A program made the translations under genes and the position numbers. A model generated the notes under the pieces. The model was given only the letters and a program-made list of their open reading frames with translations, was not told the origin of the DNA and did not search any database. Shown one piece after another: positions 26,333-33,584 of a stretch of 57,361 bases of DNA (position 1 is the first letter of the stretch; each line of letters begins with the position of its first letter). The DNA lies in NCBI RefSeq assembly GCF_030654605.1, contig NZ_JAURXB010000241.1:1-57361 (forward strand). Reading direction: 5' to 3'. The DNA comes from Bradyrhizobium sp. (GTDB taxonomy: Bacteria > Pseudomonadota > Alphaproteobacteria > Rhizobiales > Xanthobacteraceae).

Positions 26333-27285
26333 TGGCCGGCCGATCACCCGCTCTCGCCTGGACGCTGGCCGCGGTGGTCGTTGCCGCCGGCGTCATTCCA
26401 ATCCTGATTCCGAGCATGGCCACGCTGGTGGTGCTGATTCTGGCCAAGGGCATCGTGGTGCTCGGCATCATCATCCTGCTGCAGGCGGGGCAGGTATCGT
26501 TCGGGCACGCCATGTTCTTCGCCGCCGGCGCCTATACCGCGGGCTTCTGGGGCAAGTATCTCGGCGTCGGCGATCTCGTGGCCTATCTCGTGGTCGGTAC
26601 GGTGGTCGCGACCATTCTCGGTCTGCTGGTTGGACTCTTCGTGGTCCGCTACCGCGAGATCTTCTTCGGCATGCTGAACCTCGCGTTCTCGATGGTGCTG
26701 TGGTCGTTGCTGGAAAAGATGTTTCATCTCACCAACGGGGCGGACGGCATGCGCGTGCCGCGTCCGACCGTGTTCGGCATGGTGTTTTCGCCCGAGAACT
26801 TCCAGTACGTCCTGCTCTACCTGACGCTGGCGATCGCCATCGCGGCCACCTTCGCCGTTCAACGTTTCCTGGAAAGCCCGACCGGCAACATGCTGCGCGC
26901 GATCAAGTCCAACGAGACGCGGCTGGAATATCTCGGCGTCTCCGCCCGCCGCATCCTGCTGATCGGCTACGTCGTCTCCGCGGCGCTGGGCGGCATCGGC
27001 GGCGTGCTGGTCGCGGTCGCCCAGCAGATCGCAACGCCGGAATTCGCCTATTGGACCAAGTCGGGCGAGTTCGTCTTCATCGCCATTCTCGGCGGCGTCG
27101 GCAATGCGATGGGAGCTTTCGCCGGATCGGCGGTGTTCGAACTGGTTCGCTTCTATGCGTCGGCCCAGCTCGCCAACTCCTGGCAATTGATCCTGGGCGT
27201 CGTGCTCATCGCCATCATCCTGTTCGCGCCTGATGGCCTGATCGGCCTGTGGAAGCGTCAACGCGCCGCGAGGGATGAGTCATGA
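26332..27285 (+). CDS. Liv-type ABC importer permease LivM
   Basis: A 317-residue second permease with 8-10 hydrophobic helices. The LivM pattern GQVSFGHAMFFAAGAYTAGFW at ~50-70 is clear, and the ATP-binding-cassette docking loop (AIKSNETRLEYLGVSARRILLIGYVVSA) is at ~186-213. It starts at the ATG overlapping the livH stop and overlaps the ATPase gene by four bases. The tight overlaps indicate a co-translated complex. The ligand is unknown; context suggests an organic acid related to the neighbouring aldolase or aromatic genes. Confidence 0.9.
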   Translation: MAGRSPALAWTLAAVVVAAGVIPILIPSMATLVVLILAKGIVVLGIIILLQAGQVSFGHAMFFAAGAYTAGFWGKYLGVGDLVAYLVVGTVVATILGLLVGLFVVRYREIFFGMLNLAFSMVLWSLLEKMFHLTNGADGMRVPRPTVFGMVFSPENFQYVLLYLTLAIAIAATFAVQRFLESPTGNMLRAIKSNETRLEYLGVSARRILLIGYVVSAALGGIGGVLVAVAQQIATPEFAYWTKSGEFVFIAILGGVGNAMGAFAGSAVFELVRFYASAQLANSWQLILGVVLIAIILFAPDGLIGLWKRQRAARDES

Positions 27286-28028
27286 GCGCGACGGTGCTGC
27301 TCGAGGCCAGGGGACTGGCGATCCGCTTTGGCGGCGTGATCGCTGCCGATGGCGTCGATCTCGACGTGCTCGAAGGCGAGAAACTCGCCATCATCGGGCC
27401 GAACGGCGCCGGCAAGACCACGTTCCTCAACATCGCGACCGGATACTTGAAGCCGCAGGCCGGCACGGTGCGGTTTCTCGGTCGGGAGATCACGGCGCAC
27501 CGGCCGCGCGACATCACCCGCTTCGGCATCGCGCGCGCCTTTCAGATTCCGCAATTGTTTCTGGACCACACGGTGATCGAGAACCTGCTGATTGCGGCGG
27601 CCGGGCACAGCGGGCGCACCACCTTGATGCGGTCGCTGCACGATCTGCCCGAGCGTTCCGAGATGGAGAATTTGCTCGATCTCGTCAGCATCCGCGACGT
27701 CGCCGACCGCAGGGCCGGCGAGCTGCCCGAGGGCAAGCGGAAACTGGTCGATATCGCGGTGGCGCTGGCGTTGAAGCCGCGGCTGCTGTTGATGGACGAG
27801 CCGACGTCGGGGGTGGCCTCCTCGGAAAAATTCGCGATCATGGACATCCTGGTGGCGGCGCTGGACAAGCAGCGCGTGACCTCGGTGTTTGTCGAACACG
27901 ACATGGACATGGTCACCCGCTATGCCGACCGGGTCGCGGTGTGGAGCGCCGGCAAGATCCAGATGAGCGGGCCGCCGGCCGAGGTGCTCGCCGATCCCGT
28001 CGTCCGCGAGCAAGTGATCGGGATCTGA
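27282..28028 (+). CDS. Liv-type ABC importer ATPase LivG
   Basis: A 248-residue nucleotide-binding protein of the importer. Walker A is IGPNGAGKTTFLN (about residues 39-51) and Walker B is LLLMDEPTSGV (~166-176). The signature region reads ELPEGKRKLVDIA, a variant of the LSGGQ/LAYGQ loop that is common in some LivG proteins. A switch His is in VFVEHDMDM. It overlaps livM by four bases and is followed four bases later by the LivF gene. Confidence 0.92.
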   Translation: MSATVLLEARGLAIRFGGVIAADGVDLDVLEGEKLAIIGPNGAGKTTFLNIATGYLKPQAGTVRFLGREITAHRPRDITRFGIARAFQIPQLFLDHTVIENLLIAAAGHSGRTTLMRSLHDLPERSEMENLLDLVSIRDVADRRAGELPEGKRKLVDIAVALALKPRLLLMDEPTSGVASSEKFAIMDILVAALDKQRVTSVFVEHDMDMVTRYADRVAVWSAGKIQMSGPPAEVLADPVVREQVIGI

Positions 28029-28031
28029 AGC

Positions 28032-28697
28032 ATGCTCAGTTTCAACAAGGTCAATGTGTGGATCGCCGGGGTGCACGTGTTGCGCAACGTGACGTTCGAC
28101 CTGCGCGCGGGCGCGACGGTGGCGCTGATCGGCCGCAACGGCGCCGGCAAGACCACCATCGCGCGCACCACCATGGGATTCACCGACACCACGGGTGAGG
28201 TCAGGCTGGCCGGTGCCGATCTCGGCAAGGTCGCGCCGCACCAAAGGCCGGGGCTGGGGATCGGCTATGCGCCGGAAGACCGGCGGTTGTTTTCGGCCTT
28301 CACCGTCGAGGAAAACATCCTGCTGCCCGCCCGCGTCGGCAAGCTGGACGTTGCGGAAACTAAACGCCGGCTCGATCGCGCCTATACCGTGTTGCCGGAG
28401 CTTGCCACGCTCAAGGCCCGTCCGGCCGGATCCCTGTCGGGCGGGCAGGGCAAGATGGCCGCGCTCGGCCGCGCGCTGATGCTCGGCACCAAGCTCGTCA
28501 TTCTGGACGAACCGTTTCAGGGTCTCGCACCGGTGCTGGCGCAGCGCTACGCCGAGGCTCTGCGGCGCCTGCGCGCGCAAGACGCCGACATCACCCTGCT
28601 GATCACGGAATCGAATCCGAAATTGCTGGAAACCTTTGCGGACACCACCATCACCATCGAGCGTGGCGAAATCGAAGTGGCCAGCCAGGCTGCGTGA
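28032..28697 (+). CDS. Liv-type ABC importer ATPase LivF
   Basis: A 221-residue second ATPase. Walker A GRNGAGKTTIAR (~35-46), signature LSGGQGKMAALGRAL (~135-149) and Walker B LVILDEPFQGL (~154-164) are all intact. In the H-loop region the family His is Ser/Glu-rich (LLITESNP), where LivF normally has EQN/EHN; this may be a variant or weakened switch loop. It is the last gene of the first importer operon. Its stop abuts the stop of the convergent AraC gene (TGATCA at 28695-28700), so no terminator can fit between them. Confidence 0.9.
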   Translation: MLSFNKVNVWIAGVHVLRNVTFDLRAGATVALIGRNGAGKTTIARTTMGFTDTTGEVRLAGADLGKVAPHQRPGLGIGYAPEDRRLFSAFTVEENILLPARVGKLDVAETKRRLDRAYTVLPELATLKARPAGSLSGGQGKMAALGRALMLGTKLVILDEPFQGLAPVLAQRYAEALRRLRAQDADITLLITESNPKLLETFADTTITIERGEIEVASQAA

Positions 28698-29639
28698 TCA
28701 CGGCCATGCCGCATAAAACGGCCCGCGCTTGGCCTGTTCGGCCCTGGCGCGGCGCCGATAGGCGCCGGGCGGCATGCCCTGATGCTTCTGAAAGAACCGG
28801 CTGAAATAGCCTGAATCCCGAAACCCGAGGCCGTAGCCGATCTGCTCGACCGGCAGGTCCAGTTGCTGCAGGCGGGTGCAGGCTTCGTGAATCAGCCGTT
28901 CATGGACGATGGCGCGCGGGCTGCGAGCTTTTTCGCGCTTGCAGTGCGCATGCAGCCTGTCCTCGGTGACACCAAGCGCCGCCGCATAGCGCGAGATCGG
29001 CCAGCTATCGCGGTAATGCAGTTCGACCAGCTGCAGAAAATTTCCGACCAGCCGCGGTCCGTCGCCGCGCAGCGTATCGTCGCTGCCGGATTCGTCCGAG
29101 ACCGACGAACGCCACAAATGCAGGCAAAGCTGCAGCACATGGGATGCGATCATCGTCATGCTGCCGCGTTGTGGCATGCGCAGCTCCCGCACCAGCATGG
29201 TGCAGGAGTTGGTGACCGCGCCGAGCGCGCCATCGAGCTGCGCGCCGCTCAACATCACCAGGCGATCGGTGGTGCGCCGCAGGTGCAGCGCCTCGGCGCT
29301 GCCGGCCACGGTTTGAGTCAGCAAGTCTTCGGAAACGGCGACGAAGTAGCCTCGCGCTCCGGCCTCGACCTGAAGGTCACCCTCGACCTCGCCGGGTAAC
29401 CAGAGCACGGCGGGGCCCTCGAACTTCACGACGGTGCCGCGCAGGGCCGCGAAGCCGCTGCGTGTCTCGATCACGAGCAGATGCGCGCGCCGGATATGAT
29501 CCTGCTGAACGACCCAGTGACGGGGGGCGAGCCCGCCGGAAAAGGCTTCCGCATGCAGCGCCGAACCCGCCTGCTCGACGTAGCCGGCCGGACGGAAAGT
29601 GGGCATCGCGCCGTAGACCTGAGACAATCCGTCGCTCAC
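28698..29639 (-). CDS. AraC-family transcriptional regulator
   Basis: A 313-residue regulator. Residues ~215-305 form the AraC DNA-binding domain with two helix-turn-helix motifs: WPISRYAAALGVTEDRLHAHCKR and VEQIGYGLGFRDSGYFSRFFQKHQGMPPGAYRRRAR. The N-terminal half (~20-200) is a cupin-like ligand domain of the kind that senses aromatic compounds (AraC_binding_2-like). The start is a GTG at 29639; an internal ATG 11 codons in is an alternative. It is divergent from the second Liv-type importer across a 131-bp gap and probably activates it. It is convergent with LivF of the first importer. Confidence 0.88.
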   Translation of the reverse strand: MSDGLSQVYGAMPTFRPAGYVEQAGSALHAEAFSGGLAPRHWVVQQDHIRRAHLLVIETRSGFAALRGTVVKFEGPAVLWLPGEVEGDLQVEAGARGYFVAVSEDLLTQTVAGSAEALHLRRTTDRLVMLSGAQLDGALGAVTNSCTMLVRELRMPQRGSMTMIASHVLQLCLHLWRSSVSDESGSDDTLRGDGPRLVGNFLQLVELHYRDSWPISRYAAALGVTEDRLHAHCKREKARSPRAIVHERLIHEACTRLQQLDLPVEQIGYGLGFRDSGYFSRFFQKHQGMPPGAYRRRARAEQAKRGPFYAAWP

Positions 29640-29770
29640 ATCGGGAGGAAATCGACGAAATAGTACAATCTTTGCCCCGATACGTCCAATTCCTTGTCAG
29701 AACCACCAGACTAGTCTCTTCGCGTCGAACGCCGATAAGGCGACGGACGAAAATGCTCTGGGAGGAGAAC

Positions 29771-30997
29771 ATGGTTTCATCAGTCACACGCCTGGCAGCG
29801 GGGCTAGCCGCGATCGCCGGGGTTGCCAGTTTTTCGGCAGTCGAGCCGGCTCTGGCGCAGAGTTCGGTCAAGATCGGCTACGCGCTGTCGCGCACAGGGC
29901 CAAACGCCGGCGGCGCCGCGGTGACGACGCTGCCCAACTATGAAATGTGGGTGAAGGAAGTAAATGCCGCGGGTGGTCTCAAGCTCGGAGACAAGCGCGT
30001 GCCGATCGAGGTCGTGCAGTACGACGATCGCTCCAGCGCGGAAGAAGCAGCCAAGGCGCTCGACCGGCTGATCACCCAGGACAAGGTCGATTTCATCCTG
30101 CCGCCCTGGGGCACCGGCCTCAATCTCGCGGTCGGTCCGATCCTGAACAAGGCCGGCTATCCGCATCTGGCGTCCACAGCGGTCTCGGATCGTGCGCCTG
30201 AGCTCGCAAAGCGCTGGCCCAACAGCTTCTGGCTGCTCGGTACCGGCGCCGGCGCGGCCAATACGCTGGTCGAACTGCTGGTCAAGTTGCGTACCGAGGG
30301 CAAGATCGGCGACACCGTTGCCATGGTCAGCGTCGCCGACGGTTTCGGCATCGACCTTTCGGCCGCGGCGCGGCCCGCGCTCGCCAAAGCCAATTTCAAG
30401 CTGGCCTATGACAAGACCTATCCGGTCGGTACCCAGGATCTCAGCCCGCTGGTCAACGAGGCCAAGGCGCTCAACCCCGACGTATTCATCGCCTTCAGCT
30501 ATCCGCCGGATACGCTCGGGCTCACCGAACAGGCGAGGATCGCCGGTTTCAATCCCAAGATCTTCTACACCGGCGTCGGCACCGCGTTTCCGCTCTACAA
30601 GGGCAAGTTCGGCGCCAACACCGAAGGCGTGATGGGGATCGGCGGATGGAACGGCGACAGCCCCGCGATCAAGGATTATCTGGCGCGCCACAAGGCGTCG
30701 TCCGCGAACGGCGCCGAGCCGGATCGCTGGGCGAGTTCCGTGACCTATGCCAGCCTGCAGATGCTGCAGCAGGCGATCGAACGCGTCGGCAAGATCGACC
30801 GCGCCGCGGTCATCAAGGATCTGCAGACCGGAACCTTCGACACCATCATCGGCAAGATCAAACTGGAGAACAACCTGCCGACCAAATACTGGTGGGTCGG
30901 ACAATGGCAGGGCGGCGAGTTCTACGGCGTCGGCCCGGCCACCAATGAAGGCGCGCGGACCCCGATCGTTCCCAAGCCGGCATGGAAGGCGCAGTGA
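29771..30997 (+). CDS. Liv-type ABC importer substrate-binding protein (second system)
   Basis: A 408-residue periplasmic receptor of the HAAT family. The signal peptide ends LAQ (~30 residues), and mature SSVKIGYALSRTGPNAGGAAVT begins the first strand and ligand loop. GGAGGAGAAC immediately precedes the ATG at 29771, deciding this start over a longer frame. The sequence pattern (LNKAGYPHLASTAVSDRAPELAKRWPN) resembles receptors near aromatic degradation genes. It is the first gene of the second Liv operon (29771-35778), whose last reading frame runs into an aldehyde dehydrogenase. Confidence 0.9.
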   Translation: MVSSVTRLAAGLAAIAGVASFSAVEPALAQSSVKIGYALSRTGPNAGGAAVTTLPNYEMWVKEVNAAGGLKLGDKRVPIEVVQYDDRSSAEEAAKALDRLITQDKVDFILPPWGTGLNLAVGPILNKAGYPHLASTAVSDRAPELAKRWPNSFWLLGTGAGAANTLVELLVKLRTEGKIGDTVAMVSVADGFGIDLSAAARPALAKANFKLAYDKTYPVGTQDLSPLVNEAKALNPDVFIAFSYPPDTLGLTEQARIAGFNPKIFYTGVGTAFPLYKGKFGANTEGVMGIGGWNGDSPAIKDYLARHKASSANGAEPDRWASSVTYASLQMLQQAIERVGKIDRAAVIKDLQTGTFDTIIGKIKLENNLPTKYWWVGQWQGGEFYGVGPATNEGARTPIVPKPAWKAQ

Positions 30998-31027
30998 TCT
31001 CCAGCTCACTGCGGCAAACTTAAGGGA

Positions 31028-31897
31028 ATGACCAACGCCATCTTCACCGGGCTGATGCTCGGGGGCATGTATGCGCTGATCGCCATGGGGCTGACCCTGC
31101 AATATGGCGTGGCGCGCATCATGAACCTGTCCTACGGCGAGTTTCTCGTCGCGGCGTCCTTTGCTTCCTACTGGTTGTTCACCGGTTGGGCATTGAACCC
31201 GCTGTTGGGGCTGGCGATCGTCGTTCCCATCGGCTTCGGCGTGAGCATGATCCTGTATCGCGTACTGCTCACGCCGCTGGTGCGCCGCGCGCCAACGCGC
31301 GACGCACTCGAGGTGGACAGCCTGCTGGCCACCTTCGGCATGATGTTCATCGTCCAGGGCATCATGCTGACGATGTTCGGCGGCGCTTATTTCAGCTATT
31401 CGTTCCTCTCCATTCCCGTCACGGTGTTCGGCGAGACCCTGGCGCTGAACCGGCTGATCGCGTTCGGTCTCGCGGTACTGTTCGGCCTTGCGCTGTATCT
31501 GGCGCTGACCCGCACCCGGTTCGGCACCGCGATCCGCGCGGTGGCGGTCGATCCCTCGGCCGCGCGGCTGGTGGCGATCGACGTCACTTCGGTATCGGCG
31601 TTCGCTTTTGCGCTTGGCGGCGGGATGGTGGCGGCGGCCGGCGTGCTGGTCAGCATGTTCCTCACCTTCAGCGCGTCGTCGGGCGTCATCTTCACCATGA
31701 AGGCGCTGATGGTGGTGGTGATGGGCGGCGTCGGCAATCTGCTCGGCTGCCTCGTCGCGGGCCTGGCGCTCGGCCTCAGCGAATCCCTGGTGGCGACCTT
31801 CGTCGATCCCGGACTGACGCTGGCGGTGAACTTCGCGCTGTTTCTCGGTGTGTTGCTGGTCAAGCCGGCCGGCCTGTTCGGAAGGGCGCAGCGATGA
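31028..31897 (+). CDS. Liv-type ABC importer permease LivH (second system)
   Basis: A 289-residue permease with eight or so hydrophobic helices. The family pattern MYALIAMGLTLQYGVARIMNLSYGEFLV at ~12-39 is clear, and GTAIRAVAVDPSAARLVAIDV at ~159-180 is the ATPase coupling loop. It lies 30 bp after the receptor gene; AAGGGA precedes the ATG. Its stop overlaps the next start by ATGA. Its complex with LivM forms the membrane channel for the unknown ligand bound by the receptor. Confidence 0.9.
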   Translation: MTNAIFTGLMLGGMYALIAMGLTLQYGVARIMNLSYGEFLVAASFASYWLFTGWALNPLLGLAIVVPIGFGVSMILYRVLLTPLVRRAPTRDALEVDSLLATFGMMFIVQGIMLTMFGGAYFSYSFLSIPVTVFGETLALNRLIAFGLAVLFGLALYLALTRTRFGTAIRAVAVDPSAARLVAIDVTSVSAFAFALGGGMVAAAGVLVSMFLTFSASSGVIFTMKALMVVVMGGVGNLLGCLVAGLALGLSESLVATFVDPGLTLAVNFALFLGVLLVKPAGLFGRAQR

Positions 31898-32841
31898 GCC
31901 CGACGCAAATCGCAGCGTTGGCCGCAGGTGGCGCGGGCCTTGTGGTGCTGGCGCTGCTGCCGTTCTACGCCGATGCCTATTATCTTTCGCTCGCAATCAG
32001 CCTGCTGCAATTCACGGTGCTCGCCACCGCATGGGGATTGTTCTCCGGGCCGACACGTTACGTGTCGCTGGCGACCACGGCGTTCTTCGGCGTCGGCGCC
32101 TATACCGTGGCGGTGCTCGGCGAGGTGCTGGCATGGCCGCTGGTGCTGCTGATCGCGACTGCAATCGGCGCGCTGATGGCGATGATCGTGGGCATTTCAA
32201 CGCTGCGGCTGAGCGGCCTGCATTTTGTCATCTTCACCTTCGGCCTGGCCGAACTCGTCCGCCAGCTCGTGATCTGGTACGAGGTCAACAAGACGCGGGT
32301 CCTCGGCCGCTACGTATTCGTCGATATCACCCAGAACGACATCTACTGGCAGTTGCTCGCTTTAGCAGTTGCGGTGTTCGCGATCGGCTGGCTGATCGCC
32401 CGCTCCCGCCTCGGTTTTGCCCTGCGCATCATCGGCGAGGACGAAACCGTGGCAAAACATTGCGGGATCAATGTCACACTTGCGAAAGTGACGCTGTTTG
32501 CGATCAGCGCTGTCTTCATCACCCTGGTCGGCGCGATCATGGCGCCGCGCTGGACCTACATCGAGCCCTCGATCGCGTTCAACCCGACGATCTCGTTCCA
32601 GGTCGTGATCATGGCGCTGCTCGGTGGCGCGCACCGGCTGTGGGGGCCGGCGGTCGGTGCGATCCCGCTGACGCTGTTGTTCGAGTTTCTGTCGGCGCGC
32701 TTTCCCTCGACCTCGACCCTGATCATCGGCATCGTGTTCCTGCTGATCGTCTATGCGCTGCCCCAAGGCGTGACCGGATTGTGGGAGCGCGTCAGCCGGC
32801 GGAAGTCCGAACCGCCGGTCGCGCCACAGGTGCAGACATGA
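31894..32841 (+). CDS. Liv-type ABC importer permease LivM (second system)
   Basis: A 315-residue permease. The LivM-type stretch FSGPTRYVSLATTAFFGVGAYT at ~50-71 and the coupling loop around RIIGEDETVAKHCGINVTLAKV (~180-201) are visible, with about nine hydrophobic helices. It starts at the ATG overlapping livH (ATGA) and overlaps the next ATPase gene by four bases. Upstream in-frame sequence within livH is open but meaningless. Confidence 0.9.
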   Translation: MSPTQIAALAAGGAGLVVLALLPFYADAYYLSLAISLLQFTVLATAWGLFSGPTRYVSLATTAFFGVGAYTVAVLGEVLAWPLVLLIATAIGALMAMIVGISTLRLSGLHFVIFTFGLAELVRQLVIWYEVNKTRVLGRYVFVDITQNDIYWQLLALAVAVFAIGWLIARSRLGFALRIIGEDETVAKHCGINVTLAKVTLFAISAVFITLVGAIMAPRWTYIEPSIAFNPTISFQVVIMALLGGAHRLWGPAVGAIPLTLLFEFLSARFPSTSTLIIGIVFLLIVYALPQGVTGLWERVSRRKSEPPVAPQVQT

Positions 32842-33584
32842 CGGCCGCGTCTTCCGCACCCGTGCTCGAGGTCTCGGGATTGACCCGCGCCTTCGGCGGG
32901 CTTGTCGCGGTTAACGCCGTCGACCTTGCGGTGCAGCCCGGCCAGATTGTCGGCCTGCTCGGTCCCAACGGCTCCGGCAAGACCACGGCGCTCAATCTGA
33001 TTTCGGGCGTGCTGCGTCCGGACTCCGGCAGCGTCCGGTTTGCCGGGCAGGCTATCGCGGGCATGCCGGCCCATCGCATCGCGCGCCTCGGGCTCGCGCG
33101 CACGTTCCAGCTGGTCCGTGTCCTCAACGGCATGAGCTGCGCCGAGAACGTCAAGGCCGGCCTTGCCTTCCATTCTCCGCCGCTGTCGCGCGGCGAGGTC
33201 GACGACTCCGTCGACCGGCTGTTGCGGCGTGTCGGGCTGGCGGATCGGGCAGGGGTCCCGGCATCCGGACTGACCTACATCGATTGCAAGCGGCTGGAAC
33301 TGGCGCGGGCACTGGCGCTGAAGCCGCGGCTGCTGCTGCTCGATGAATGGCTCGCGGGATTGAACCCGTCAGAACTGTTGATCGGCATCGAATTGATCCG
33401 CTCGTTAAAGGACGAGGGGCTGTCGATCCTGCTGGTCGAGCACGTGATGGACGCGATCCGCTCGCTTTGCGACCGCTGCGTGGTGATGAACAGCGGCCGC
33501 CGCATCGCCGAGGGCCGCCCGGATGAGGTGCTGGCCGATCCCGCCGTCATCGAGGCCTATCTCGGGGTATCGACCGATGCTTGA
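32838..33584 (+). CDS. Liv-type ABC importer ATPase LivG (second system)
   Basis: A 248-residue ATPase. Walker A LGPNGSGKTTALN is at ~40-52. Walker B reads LLLLDEWLAGL (~166-176), with Trp in place of the usual Pro after the catalytic Glu. The signature loop (ASGLTYIDCKRLELARA) departs from the canonical form, as often in LivG. The switch His is in LLVEHVMDA. It overlaps livM by four bases and the next ATPase frame by eight bases. Confidence 0.9.
   Translation: MTAASSAPVLEVSGLTRAFGGLVAVNAVDLAVQPGQIVGLLGPNGSGKTTALNLISGVLRPDSGSVRFAGQAIAGMPAHRIARLGLARTFQLVRVLNGMSCAENVKAGLAFHSPPLSRGEVDDSVDRLLRRVGLADRAGVPASGLTYIDCKRLELARALALKPRLLLLDEWLAGLNPSELLIGIELIRSLKDEGLSILLVEHVMDAIRSLCDRCVVMNSGRRIAEGRPDEVLADPAVIEAYLGVSTDA

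Noticed and set aside
29804..31996. A 730-codon minus-strand frame opposite the second Liv operon
   Set aside because: It is antisense to receptor and permease genes, with low-complexity Arg/Gln/His content and no recognisable domain.
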